Positions 33,396-45,990 of a stretch of 64,000 nt of DNA are shown here, piece by piece. The notes below the pieces were generated by a model, which was not told the DNA's origin, did not search any database, and saw nothing but the letters and a program-made list of their open reading frames with translations. The position numbers and the translations under genes were made by a program. The DNA comes from Meandrina meandrites (taxonomy: Eukaryota > Cnidaria > Anthozoa > Scleractinia > Meandrinidae), in the NCBI GenBank assembly GCA_963693305.1, contig OY855903.1, positions 36,009,251-36,073,250 of the forward strand, in the 5' to 3' direction. How positions within the stretch are numbered: position 1 is the first letter of the stretch; each line of letters opens with the position of its first letter.

Positions 33396-36017
33396 CACAA
33401 CAACTGTAACAACCTTTGCCTGTCCGCGTGACCCAACCAGCGAATGACGTGCTCGTTTACTGTGGTGATAAATGTGCACTTGGGAGTTGTCTCTTGCCTG
33501 CAGGAAGCGCTTGTACCACCTGAGAAAAATCTTTTAGCTGCTTTACCGATTTCCGCTGGGTCTGTTGGATCGTCAGCTTGGAAACCTAGGCTCGTTTTCG
33601 ATGCTACCACGCCACTGTAGGAATCAGTAAACAGCTCGAAAAATAAATGCGGGTATCCTCCAACCGTGGCCAGAGCAATGTTGCCAGCTTTTGTCTTTCC
33701 ACTGTCTGGGCAACCCACTCCTACCACCAATGGACAAAATCCTATCGCCTGCTGCCACTGTTTAAAAGAGAAAAATTGTCTTGACTTACTTTTTATAAAT
33801 TTCTCTCGCGCAGTGACCTGCTTTATGATCTAACATATAATTTCCTAATTTTCTTCACGTCGGCTTTTATGAACTTTTACAATCATAAGGTTTCTTTCCG
33901 CTCATTCTAGTTGAGATTAAGAAGAATTAACTAGTAATATTTGACCAAAAAAAAAAAAATAGTCAGACTCGAAACATTTTTCAAGTTTTCATTATATCCC
34001 AAACAATCCTCTTATATCATAAGTTAATTAAGGTACTCGCCTCTTGGTAATTTGCCATTACCACACCCATGCTCGCCAGGTAGAACTGTGAAAGGAAGTT
34101 GTCTCGTTGCATTTCGCCTGTTGGTTTTTCTTCTGGCCCTTTGTCCACGCCATCAGCTGGGAAATCTATTTCCGGCGATTGGGGTTGTTGCAATTCATAA
34201 TCCTCCAATTGCGATGGGAAGCAAAGGCATTCGTCAGTGCCAAATAACTCGTTTACTACCACTTTAAGTTGGGTATCTTCTTCTATCTTTTTCTCCAACG
34301 AGCCTGCTAATAAGTGTGCCATCGCATCGAAATAAACTTTTGTTAGTTCTCCTTCCACTTTCGCTGCTACCGTCTCATCAGCTATTTCACCTCCGTTTCC
34401 AGACTCTGTTAGATGGCTCAGCCATTCTAGGCCATGGTGACTAGCTTCAACTTCAAAGCCATCCTTACCAATGCTCAGATTTTGATTTAGGCACCATACT
34501 GGTTCACCCGCGATTCCAGTGTTCTTTCCTACTAGAGACACTGCCCTCAGTACCTCGTCTTCCTGTTCTGGAATTGGTACTTCTTCCGTAAGTCTTGTTA
34601 GTAGTTTGTCCAAAGTTAAGGTGTTCACAGAAACGGAATACCTTCTTACAGCGGAAGCTCCAAAGTTTAGTTCTTTATCGAATGCTGTTGGGTTTCTGAA
34701 GCTGCTCAGCTGAACGTAAAATTCCCTGGAAAAGGAACGATTTCTTATTTCTTTACTTTTTTATTTCTTTCCTTATTTAGTTTGCTACCTCGTTTTCCCC
34801 TCCTATTTTAGTTGTGATCGATGTTAACAATATTACTCTTGTAGTTTTAATAAGTTCAATAAGTACTGTTATGCCTGTTAGTTGCCAGCTGCGATTGAGG
34901 GGGGAGACTCTTAACTACAGATCCAGAGCAGTTGCTAAGGGATTGCTGTAGACATTTTTTTGAAGCAAGCGATTCTGAAACTTTTTGCAACATTAAATGG
35001 CGAATTTTATTTGGGGGTACACCTCCTTTGAAAAATATATCATTGCGCGTGCGAAACTAGTGCCAGTCCCAAACCGCGCGTTAAAATTTAAAATCCCTAC
35101 AACTCCAAGGAAACAAGGTAAAGTTCCGATTCCTTTTACGAATCAGAGATAACGTCGCCGTCTTTATAATCTGGCGTATGCTTTTACCGTTTACACGAAA
35201 AAAGGAAACGCTACTTATGAAAGTCTGTATATACGAGTGTTTATTACGCACTAACTCTTATAATAATGCGAATTTCACAAAAACGATACGTCACGTTATG
35301 CATGTGGACGTTCTTTATCTATTGACGCTCATTTCAATTTTACAATCTATCCGCCGTTTGAGTTTTAGGGTTTTCTCTGTTCTGGTCACGTGACGCGTTA
35401 AATATGGCTGTGACTTGAAACTCTTGGAGGAATCTTCAATAGAACAAACTCGTGCAAAAAGCTTATCCGTATGAGGTCTTATTTCCAAAATATGGCAATT
35501 AGAAACCTGCCTTAGAAACGAATTGGTAGTTAAGAGTCACCCCCCTTAAGCGTTCCCAACATTAACCTTTACGATATTAAAATGAAAAATACATCGCCTA
35601 CTACATATGTTTTCTGTTGAAAAAAATAAGACCCCAATTACACGCTTATATTGCAATATTCAGACATCATGCTCTTAGCCAAGACAAATTTAATTCTTAG
35701 CCTTTTTTAAAATGTCCTATTCAATTTAACAATCTACGCCTTCCCTTTAACTGCGTTAAACTTCTTCGTCTATTTCAAACCCGTCCCATCTTCTCCCGTA
35801 TCATGAATAAAGCAATTTCTTACTTGGTAGACCCGTTCCTGTGAGTTGCCAATCCTTTATACCCTGTTTTGTCACCAGCTTTTACTGCTTTAAGTAATCT
35901 TAGGGTGCAGTTCGACAGTTCTTTCCTATCGTCTGGTCCTCCCTTTGTTGTGTACACGCCGTTTCTTGCCACTAAATCTATCGCCGCCATATCGAACTTG
36001 AACTCCGTTTTGGTCAT
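29549..36017 (-). CDS. P-loop NTPase with coiled coil and C-terminal PHD finger, KDZ-element partner
   Basis: Twelve minus-strand exons: 36017-35824, 34725-34041, 33757-33414, 33035-32756, 32652-32413 (or 32397), 32112-31947, 31665-31546, 31134-31081, 30997-30869, 30588-30463, 30239-30108, 29787-29549. Start MTKTEFKFDMAAIDLVARNG; stop TGA. The exon 3 product WQQAIGFCPLVVGVGCPDSG then KTKAG holds Walker A GCPDSGKT (about residues 308-315); CTFITTVNEHVIRW and MERVIVIKVNERQQ follow, as in AAA/helicase-like ATPase cores. Exons 8-11 are acidic/basic coiled coil (EEEDIESVEEAG, ELSETKETLRTKAEELDRLK). The last 80 residues have a PHD-like Cys/His pattern (CNICCKRAS, CVKCRQWQHLKC, CGNC). Intron 2 uses a GC donor (GAG|GCGAGT). 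At exon 5 the strong donor GTGAGC breaks phase; the weaker GTAGCA keeps it. About 900 aa; probably nuclear. A diverged copy of part of the PHD exon lies at about 29370-29440. Family not named; function inferred from context. Confidence 0.7.
33240..33405. repeat. AAT microsatellite in intron 3 of the NTPase gene
   Basis: A long run of imperfect then perfect AAT/ATA units ends just before the intron's donor at 33413. It produces spurious Ile/Asn-rich ORFs on both strands. Confidence 0.9.
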
Positions 36018-37700
36018 TCGCAATTGTCCCTTTTTATGCCATTTGTAATGCTATTTTTACCTACTAGCTTCACAGATAACGATGTTTTGCTATTGATTGA
36101 CATTTCTCTTATCGTACATGCCACTCCCTCTATTAAAACACATTAACTAAGATAACTCATCGCTTTCCCTTTTATATATAATTTTATAAAATTTATCTTT
36201 TTCTCGCCCCAATATTGACATTACATTGCTTACTGATCTTACCCTTTACAGCGTAGGGTACCATTTTCCATCATTCTTTCCATCCCTTTATAAGCGGTAA
36301 AGCTCTCTCCTCGTGTACTTAAAGCGGAACATTGGTTAAATATTTTCCGCCTTTCGAGTTCTAATTGCGTGTTTAAGTCTGTTATCTTTGATGTCGAAAA
36401 CGGAAATTCTGCTCGTTCTGCTCGAATTTTCTCAGCTTTTAATTGTTATTCCGTTTTCTAAAAGCGGGCAGTATTCTTTACTAATGAAGTCATGTCGTTG
36501 GATACTTTATTCCGCTTATTCAATTGATCTACGCCCTCGTTTTTTTTGGCACATGCAAGATGTAATGCATTTTGACAACGTTTTAAGTCATTGTCATTCC
36601 ATTTTTTAAACGTTAATTCAGATCTCCCTTCTCCAGTTTTTTCAATGTTTGGCCATAGACAATTTCATTTAAAAAAATAGGGCTAAGCACATAGCAAATT
36701 GTTTGGGTCAACTTGCTTTATTTTCTTATACCGGTTTCGTCTGATCATAGAGACTTCATCATGGAGTTTGAACATTATTCGTATTTTATTCCTGTGCTGA
36801 AGAGTACAGGTCACTTCCCAATAAAGGTGTGAACAGCAAAAAACACCTACAACTTTGCGCGCAGGATATGACTAAAAACCTGCGAATTTGCAATGTTTAA
36901 TTTTGGAGCTCACGGATTTGACGTTAAATCCTTCAGCCCACATTTTCCCTATGTATTCGATGATGTAAAAGCGGAAAATTCCGCAAGAAATTCCACTTTC
37001 CTCCCGGAAAATTTCCTAATCTGTTTATCCCCCTTACGTACGACTACAACGCGGAAAATTACTTTAAAGCGATGTTCCTCGTCTCCTATACTCCGCGTAG
37101 ATTACCTTCTTACAAATGTTATGGCCTACAAAATGTTTCTTTTTCTCCCCCTAGTGTTACGGTGTCCGACTGTCTACTGTAGTACAAGCATTGCCCTCTC
37201 CGAAGTTTCCATACCTTTTCTTTGCCTTTTTTAATTTTCCACTTACTGCACTTCAGCAATTAATTGTGAAAAAAAAAAAATTCCAAATCGATATTGTCTA
37301 CAGGGAAATATTTCCACACATGCAGTGGGCGTCCTTTCATCCTAGATTCCGCAATCTTGAACTCCGCTTCGCTATTCAATTCCTCATTTTTAAATTAAGG
37401 AAAATGACATCAATTCATTGCCTTCATTTTTTTTTTCCATATTAAGTCATCCGCCCACTATTTCAAATCCTTAGTTCCTGCCTCCTTTTGTAAAGCGGAA
37501 CATTCCATCCCTTTCCTTCATACGTATTCTTTTCGCGCGAAATACTTCTACTGCAATGCAATTTTCTAAAATAAGACTTTTCGACATGTTTGTATGCCTT
37601 GTTCCGGTTCCTTTATTTTTTCAGTACCCAATAAAAAGCCCGGTTAACTTGCTGTTTCTCTAAGTCCAGCAAGGGATAATACGCCAAGTGACATCTGAAA
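36018..37700. promoter_or_regulatory. shared spacer of divergent genes with GCGGAA motifs
   Basis: This 1.68-kb spacer separates the start codons of the divergent NTPase and KDZ genes. The word AAGCGGAA(A/C)ATT recurs: AAAGCGGAACATT at 36321, AAAAGCGGAAAATTCCGC at 36967-36984, GCGGAAAATT at 37051, TAAAGCGGAACATTCC at 37491; inverted forms are TTTTCCGCC at 36344 and TTATTCCGCTTATT at 36507. Repetition in both orientations fits a bidirectional promoter or transposase-binding region. No TATA box is obvious. Confidence 0.5.
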
Positions 37701-39501
37701 ATGGAAGCCAAACTGGAGAAGATGTTAGCAGCCTCTAAAGAACGGAAGCGCAAACGCGACGGTATCAGAGAAGCAATAGGCGTATTGCAATCTACCTCAC
37801 TGCAAGAGCTTAGTGACATCGAGTTTGAAAATTCTGACGAAATAATCTGTCTACTTACGGCAAAGTTCGGTTGGAAGACTGTGTTTTTGATCGGACGACT
37901 TCTTTCAAAATTGCCCTCCCTAATTGCCAGCCAGTTAGAACAGCACGTACTTTCTGGGTCCGTGGGCGAGTTGGCAAAATGTATCACAGTTGATGAAATT
38001 GCCGTCATAAAGAAACTGCTCTCAAGATGTACTGATTTTCTCGAGTTTTCTTTCGATAGCAGCTTGGCCGAAATTTCAAAGTCGTCGTGTTTCCCGTTAC
38101 AAAGAATTCTGTATCCCCCCACTACTTCTTGTTTTACTTGCGGTTGGACCTTGCAGTTACAGAATAGGCCTGCCCGGATATCGGTGTTCGAGAAAGAGGG
38201 ATCCCTACCGGGGATAAAATTTACCCTTAAGTGCCGTAACTGCAAAATTAATTATGGCTATTCTATGTATGGAAACTGTGAACAGGGATACCGATTCTAC
38301 GACAGCAGACAGCCTTACATCGAGTCCAGTAACGTTGTTTACCTTGTACGCGGATTGTGCGTGGAACAAATCTACTTGGCGTAAGTCTGGTTTATTCTCT
38401 AATTCATTTATTTACATTTCTACTAAAGCGTTAATAACTTTCCAGGGCTTCTGATGTAGTTCATCTCTCCTATTTAATTTAAACATTTCTTACATTCTAA
38501 ACTTCACTTTTTGTGCATTTCATTTTTACAGCAATCACGCCTGGGTATCCTTCCAGGGTTTCGCGGAGGCTTACAATGAATACGTCACGGAAAGCTCTCT
38601 CGGAGCTTCCTCCTATTCTTTTGATCAAAAAGGTTTGCTTAGTTTCTATAGTCTCATGCTACTGATCTACTGTTTCAAATGATCATTACATCCTCAGTCT
38701 TTAGCTCTCCTTCCATCTTCGCTATCCGTATTTACCCTTTTCATTTTTCATGCAGATGACTCTTTTCATCAACGCTTGACTGACAAGTTCACTTCTTCAG
38801 CATTTTTTTGGCACGAAGTAGAAGAGGAATTCAGGGAACGTGGTATGGTATGGTCTTTTCACGGTACGGACTATGATGCATTGGAAGACGCCCTTGGTAA
38901 GGTTAATGACATGCATCAAGGCGAACTCTACAGACACGACAAGGACAAGTGTTCTGCACTCTGCAAGCAGAAAGGTAAAAAATGAAATAGGTTAAATTGG
39001 TTGCTTATCAATGTTCATTAGAAACAAGTTTGTAATTGTTATCAACACTTATTAGCAATGGTATATTAAGTTTCGATTGGTTAACAGGGAATGGTATATC
39101 GTCAAATTCTGGTTATAAGCCCTGGGCTTATACAACTTCATAAGGGGTTTTGGGTGGGCTTATAAGCGGATGGGCTTATATCCGGTGGAGGGAGGGGGTG
39201 GCTTATAAGCGGAATAAAGAAAAAGTTGCGAAACGAGTCAAGGCAGTGTTGATCGAAATACCTTTTTGAGTTAAAAAGTCAAAATAAAGCAACATTGAGC
39301 CCCCATCAGTACTGTCATATCCATATCCAACGCGCGCTCGTACCGCTCCGGGAAGAATATTTACTTAGACAGCATCCTCGCATGTCAAAACATGTCACAG
39401 GATACGTTTTAATAATAATAAGAATAATAACAACAACAACAACAACAACAATAATAATAATATTAATAATAATAACAATAATAATTATAATAATAATCTT
39501 G

Positions 39502-39555
<54 letters not shown>

Positions 39556-41569
39556 TAATAAGAACAAGATTAAAAATAATAAGATTAATAAAGGTATTAC
39601 CTTGGCATCTTGTCTCCTACAGGATGCTCAAGCTTCTCTTCCATGGACGGAATATGGAAATTAAGGTGACTGTTATTTCTGCTCTAGTTGGTACTTTCCT
39701 TCACAGCATTTTCCCATTATTTTGCTGCTACTGCTACGATCCTGAATAATACACACAAACATTACTTAACATTGTTCTAAACGACCCCCCAATTCAAAAT
39801 AAATAATCATTTCTCCCTGTTGTAATCTCTTAAAGGTTTGCCCACTGCATGTTTCCTGTCAAAGCTGAAGTTTGTGGGATAGCTACCGTTAACTACCCGA
39901 ACGTCTGCACTGAACAGCCTTGCAATCCTCAATCGGCGCTTTGTGAAAGACACAGCAAGATTGCAAAAGCCAAGGGTATACCAACAGCGTTGAGAGAATT
40001 TATACACAACTATTGTGGTGTACCGCGTCGAGAGGAAGGTATAAAAAATAAACCGTATTTTAAAATTATATAACACAATTTTGCTATTTTTTTAATTGTG
40101 CACATTTGGAGTACGTTTAATATTTTGCTACTTGATTAACATTCCATACCCTCTGGACCATCCACAAAGCATACCCATGTACCCCCCCCCCCCCCCCCAT
40201 TAACAAACAAAAGTATTAAAATTTTTAATATTACCGTCATTAACGTTCTTTTTCCCTTCCTAATAGAGACCAGTAACAGCCCCATAACTTTAAGCGACGT
40301 GGCTTCTGTTGACAACGCCCTCAAGACATTAGCAGATAAGGAGTCGCGTTCCCTTACTCCATCGACTGTTGCTCGGAGTCAAGGTAGGCCATGTGACCCT
40401 TTTTTTTGGTAAATATTCGTGTGAAAAAAAGGAAGGGCATTTGTTCTGCAGTGATGCACAATTATGTTTTCTTTCTGCTATCTGAATTCGCGAGTAAAGT
40501 CCCCTATTCCCTTCTTTTCTTTTAAAATTTAATAAACATTACTATTTAACTTTTCATTCCTGTTATTCCTGCTTTAAAAAGTTTTTCAATGATTCCTTTG
40601 CTTTCGCTACACAAAAAGGCGTACCTTTATCAAGAGAGTCAATTGCCTTTTATCTTCACATCAACTGCTCTAAGAAAATGGATCACTTCTTAATGTTTGG
40701 GCAAACATCTGTTGAATTGCAGGTACTGAAAAGTTCCTAAATGAAAATTCGGCGCTTCTCGTGGCAGATCACAGATATGACGACGACGATCAACAGAATT
40801 GTAATAAGGACACGGGAGGTTCTCAGAAGTCGTTGCAGAAATGGTCCCGTGGATTGATGCATTTCGTTCGAGGATCAGGCTTTATAGATAGCTGGAGTCC
40901 TCTCTTCAAGTGAGTTTTATTCGGTGGAGGTCGTGGGGGTGAGGGGGGGGGGGGGGGGGGTTAGTTAATGATAACACATTCTACCTGCAATTAGCTAGAG
41001 CTATCTCCTGTAGAAAATTCCATTTATGATAAAATACATCACTATATTATTAAAGTATGTTTGAAATATGTTTATCTTATACTTTCAGGTCGGAATCGCC
41101 GAGTCAGGCCTTTATATTAGCTATCCATTATCTTTACCTTCGCCTAAAAGACCTTCCGTCGTCACAGTGGTGCGACTTCACATTAAGTTACGACAATATG
41201 TGCAACCTGGACAAGATGTTGGTGGCTCGGAAACGCTTGCCCCTGGAACAGCCGTATGACGAAATTTGGTTGAGCATTAATAAAGTAATAGATCGTTTGC
41301 ACTTGAGGAACCACAAGGATCCAAGATGCAAGGAGCTGTACAATCCGGATGCCCTTAAGGAAAAGTTTCCAAATCTAAACACACCTGTTGCAGAACAAAC
41401 GTTTGTATGGGCATCCAGATTTAAGAAAATTTTAGGAGCCATGCCCAAAAACCATTTCCTGTTTTATTACCATAGAATGGTAGTCCGACGTAATCGTTAT
41501 ACTGAAAAATGTTATGAGGCAAATATTACTCCCATTTTGCCCAAAGTACGCTCTGAAAACACTTCTTAA
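37701..41569 (+). CDS. KDZ-family DNA transposase (CxC5-CxC6-KDZ), 8 exons
   Basis: Exons 37701-38380, 38532-38632, 38756-38974, 39623-39665, 39836-40038, 40267-40383, 40723-40909 and 41089-41569 give 676 residues with no frame conflict at any GT-AG junction. The N-terminal third is helical and basic. A CxC5-like cluster has Cys 144, 147, 178 and 181 (SCFTCGW, LKCRNCKINY) and ends LCVEQIYLA. A CxC6-like cluster spans exons 3-5 (DKCSALCKQKG, CSSFSSMDGIWKL, HCMFPVKAEVCG, CTEQPCNPQSALCERH). The last exon carries the KDZ catalytic half: SYDNMCNLDK (Asp 552), VIDRLHLRNHKDPRC, NTPVAEQTF (Glu 619), WASRFKKILGAMPKNHFLFY and MVVRRNRYTEKCY. KDZ (Kyakuja-Dileera-Zisupton) proteins cut and paste large DNA elements. 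The upstream catalytic Asp is not certain (candidate VADHRYDDDD, exon 7). Poly(A) signal at 41636-41641. Head-to-head with the NTPase gene. Looks intact. Confidence 0.85.
39411..39558. repeat. AAT/ACA microsatellite in KDZ intron 3
   Basis: Runs of AAC and AAT units fill about 150 bp of the intron between exons 3 and 4. Confidence 0.9.
40181..40198. repeat. poly-C tract
   Basis: A run of about 17 C in KDZ intron 5. A poly-G run (near 40945-40962) lies in intron 7. Both are simple repeats within introns. Confidence 0.85.
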
Positions 41570-41641
41570 AGGTGATCTTCTTCTATATTAATTTCACATG
41601 TTGTTGTAACATTTGTAAGAAAACTCCTGCACTTTAATAAA

Positions 41642-43940
41642 GTGAAATAGTTACTTATTACCAGTGTCGCATTTGGTTTCTACTCGCCTATTATACATTA
41701 TACTTTATTTTCTTAGCCCTTTACGGTTCCCAGAAATCTAACCGATTTTGAAGAAGTCTGGGAGGGTGGGGAAGGGGGGTTTTGCCGCTCTCCGATATTA
41801 ATGGCGATCCAATGCAGGCCTTTCCGTTAAAGGAATTTCCCAGCAAACTTTGGGACAATGCAACGCAAAGCATAACAGCTACAGCCTACTTCGACTCTAT
41901 TTCCTTTCCCTCAGCTGGTTGTATTGTGCGTTAACAATGCAACTTTAGCTAAGTTTCATCGTCAAAATGTTCTGCTCTGAAACATTTATGGTTTAGCGGA
42001 TTAACAAAGTCTGGTATATGGATGAGAAATATCATTAGTTAAAATGTTTACGGGAAGAACACTGAGATACATTTCGATGCAATGTCCACTAGTTGCTACC
42101 TGATACTGGTAGTAAAGGTGCTGTTTTGCCATGACGATCGCCTTGCTATTACTTTAAGGGAGTGATCGTTGATTGAATAACGTTCTTGCAAGGTAAGGTT
42201 AGTAGCCACAACATTATTCTCCAACTGTTGCTTCTCTACAGTGTACTGTGAATTTTGGTGTGCTGCGAATTTCGGGTATCATCATAGTGAGACTACCTTT
42301 CCCGTTAAGGTGTTGATTTTTTTAAAAGCGATAATTGCTGCGTGTATTATTTTTCGCAAACTCTGCAGTCGTAAACTGGGGAAGGTAGATGTTGGTTAGG
42401 GTTAGTAAAGCTATAAGATCTCCAAGTTACGAGCTCTGGATTAATTAAAAAGGGCCAAACCGGACTGTATTGAAATTGTGCTACATATAACAGTTACTTT
42501 ATTGAAAGTTTCAGATAAATAAATCAACTCTCCAACAACTGGAATACCTATTAAGCCTCTGCTCACGAAATAATTTTGTTTCTAGAGCGCTTAAAGTTAA
42601 CATGCCTCGTGAAATGTCTCAAGGCTACATTGTTTAACACTGTTAGCGCGGGGTTTCAACTGCCACTGACGTTTGTACTGGAGCTCTCAAGCAAAGTGAT
42701 CTACGTGAACTATTATGTACTTGAATAATTCGTATCACGATCGCAGAAGAAAGTTACGGTCGCCGGTACCATTATCAAACTCCAAATGTGAAATAAAGGA
42801 GAACATAGTGTGTCAGGGTTTGGGGGGAGTGGGGCGGGGGGGTGGCCTTGTTTTAAAGGCTTCCCTCATAATTTTTTTTCTTTTTTTTTTTTTGAGGGGG
42901 GGGGGGGGGTGAACCCCTGCCACACTTCGTTGATTATAAATGAAATGTCTTTGAGCTAATTGGTAAATTCTTTCATTCATCAACTATCGAGATCATCCCC
43001 ATTACTCAATCAAGTATGGGATGGCTTTCAAAATAAATTCCAAGCCATATCTAATTTAAAGTGGAGCAATGAGGGAGAGTTCAACTTGACATAATGCGCG
43101 TTTTTTTTTTTTTTACTTGAAAAGGAATGTCCAAACTGCGAACAGCTTAAAACCGGATATTCATTCCAATTGTTATATTTGTATAACACTAAATAAAAGT
43201 GATTGATTTAATCCCGAATAAATGGCATACCCACCAGTATACCTCCACCCACAACAATAACTCCGGACAATGACATCAAAAAGGCATTGGTGTTCTAGTC
43301 TGAATAATTTCTTACATTCTCGAAAAATGTTATCTCAATAACAGTTGCAAAATGCATTACTATTTCATTTAGAAAATACAACACCGTGGCCATCTATATA
43401 TATACAACACAGACACAGGCAAGCTATGAGTTCGAATTGTAATATTACTGCAGCAACGATTTCAACAACATCAAAGATTTTGAAGCCATTAAAAAAATTC
43501 ACAGTTTCTTTAATAAAAAAAAAGAAATCAAGGAAACACTGCTGCTCACTTTTTAAAGGTGACATCAACAACGCCCAAGCATCTTTCTAATAACTACACT
43601 GCTATGTATAATCTGGGTGGCTGAGTGACTCCATGTGCCTCCACTTTGAGCGCCAACCAGTTAGCCGTTAGCAAAAGTAACACAATAAAGTAGCCCAGCC
43701 ATTCAGGTTAGGGAAATTTAGGGATGTATTGTAAGGGATGACGATTATTTCTGACTGTTTGCTTTTAACAGTATTTTCTTTTTAAACTAATCCTATAACA
43801 TGAAATTGTGAAACATGAAATCTTGCTAATTTCTTTGCTAATGTAAAGCATTTTGACATGGGTTTGTGCATTAAAATAAAGCAAGGATTAATGACTTGAG
43901 GTCAGATTTATCCCATTTTAGCCATCGTACTTTCAGAGAT
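41642..43940. other. noncoding spacer
   Basis: No supported gene. G-rich and T-rich low-complexity tracts occur near 41755-41785 and 42820-42912. The only open stretches are short and of low complexity. Confidence 0.5.
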
Positions 43941-44050
43941 AATATCCGTATCACACAAAATGAAAAAGCAGAGGCTGAGGGAATTTTACCTGACATCACT
44001 GTGAAATACTATAGAGCAATCATTTGTGACTGAAAAACATTACACTCATC
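43941..44050 (+). pseudogene. coding-like fragment, copy A
   Basis: Translates as KAEAEGILPDITVKYYRAI. A diverged copy near 48795 reads AAEGIIPELTVKHYRSI. The shared protein reading with conservative changes points to a decayed coding exon in two copies. Family unknown. Confidence 0.35.
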
Positions 44051-45535
44051 AAACGAGTACTGCATCTCTTCTTTCTCTCTTCATGTTAATTAGGACTCGT
44101 TGCCACGATCACAGAAGCAAAATTACACAAATCTTTGGCTGAAAAGCTGTATGTTAATGACGCTAACACTGTAAATGAAGTTTACCCTATGTGTATGCTA
44201 GTCCAATACCAAATATGAAACTGCTCCTTCCCTTTCAATGTATATAGTATCTCACTGTCTTTTTCCAATTACATATTTTTTAATGAAAGGTCTCCATTTC
44301 AAGGGTACACTCGAAATGAGGTGTCAATTAGGATTGTTTGGGTTGAAGCCCCCATCCTTGCCTGGATCCAATGAATGTTATTGTTCCAGAAAATGTAAGT
44401 ACAGAGTGTTATGTATCCACTATTTGCTAGTATAATGCTAAAAACAGTTGGTGCTTATACCCAGCAATGAATCGGGTGTAGAGAATGGTGAATATTCATA
44501 ACATATCGACAACCCTCCGACATAAGGGTATCCCTCCCCCTTCCACACCTGCAACCTCCACCCATCTATTAATTCCAGTTCAGCCCAACGAACACCCTCC
44601 ACCTTTTCCTAATTTAGCTTTTCTTAAATCCAAGTTCAACCACATTGTATATAGCCTCGACCATCTTCAAATTTTAATTGTAAAAATGGGTTTGGTATGT
44701 ATGTTTTCTATAATGGCACAGTCAGCTGTTATGCATAGCATATTAATTTGTCTAAGCTGAACGCAAACTCTTCAAGACCTGTAATTTTTAAAACTTTTGG
44801 GTAGCGTGAATGGTAGCGTGCTTTCAAATCATTTTGCCCTTGTTCTGCAAGGATGTGTGTTGAAAACAATGTTTGTTTAAATTATGAAATCTGCTTAAAT
44901 GCAAGAATCTTACTTTAGCAATGTTATGTCAATGCATTGATGCATTGCTGAATACAATTTAAAAATTGCTTGGAACAACAAACTATTTCCCTTTTTTAAG
45001 GTTTTTGAAACTTACACCGTGCATATCTTCATAAAGTGTAAGTACAGAGTGTTCTGTAAATTACTGTTTAGCGTACCCTCTACTCTATATTGCAAAGTCA
45101 GAGGGTTATGTGAGGGGTTAGTTGGTGGAGGGGGTTTTATCAAACCAGAAAAAGGAGAGTATGCATATGACCTGTAATTTAGAGATTGTTGGGGTAATTT
45201 AAACCAAAAAAACCCTTTTAAAAGAGCGCTTTGGGTAAAAATATTTTCTTGCAATACACAATCAGCTGAAATTTTTGTCATGTGAAAGCAAACTATTTCA
45301 GACATTAACCCATGAAATCGGCAATTACCTGGGAAGAGCATTGTCGAATGATTTTGTCCACAGTGTGGACTGCATACACTGGTGCATCCACAACCAATGA
45401 GTGTTACACAAGGAAATATTGTGATCTTAAAATAAAATCCATAACTTACAATTCGCATATCTTCAATCAGTGGCCTGATCTCACATTGGCTTGGCCACCT
45501 GTTTCACGTAAAAATGGACACTAAATTAGAATGTG
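44051..45535. other. noncoding, minor repeats
   Basis: A short direct repeat TGTAAGTACAGAGTGTTMTG occurs near 44393 and again near 45037. ORFs here lack support. Confidence 0.4.
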
Positions 45536-45990
45536 TGGTTCCAGAAGATATCCACACTCCCCCCACAGAAGGTATTTGAAGGGGGGGAACGCAAAGACCC
45601 AAAAAATTAAAGGAATGTATGAAGCCAAATTGGAATTATAGGCGGGGTGGGGGGGGGGGGGGGTCATAGGGGTAATGCCTCCCTTGGGGATGGTATGGAT
45701 ATCTACTGAAACCAAACAATTAGAAAAAGAACCATGCAATGCTGAAAGTTGAACATCTTATGAAAGCCCATCGAAGAAGGGATTTGAAGTAAAGAAAATG
45801 GTTTGTGATGGGAGACAAATTAATAAGTCATGGGTCCTAGTTGTGGTATGTTCATTACAGCTGCAATGGGTGCTTGCAAAAAAAAAATATCCATGCTCTC
45901 CCAACATAACGGATTGGATATAAATTGGCTAAATTGGAATTTCCAGAGGGGTATGGGGGTAATAGGACAAATCCCTTCCCTACTAATTAC
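45536..45990. repeat. diverged direct repeat with G-tract
   Basis: Two similar segments, about 45545-45700 and 45885-45990, share ATATCCACACTCCCC/ATATCCATGCTCTCCC, AAATTGGAATT and GGGGTAATRGG words in the same order. The first has a 17-base poly-G run at about 45646-45662. Confidence 0.45.

Noticed and set aside
33178..33479. ORFs of almost pure Ile/Asn or Ile/Val
   Set aside because: They are translations of the AAT microsatellite in intron 3 of the NTPase gene.
39295..39558. Ile/Thr-rich ORF
   Set aside because: Microsatellite within a KDZ intron; no real coding signal.
33240..39560. CRISPR-like or phage-like arrays
   Set aside because: Repeats are simple microsatellites; there are no spaced direct repeats, and the DNA is eukaryotic.
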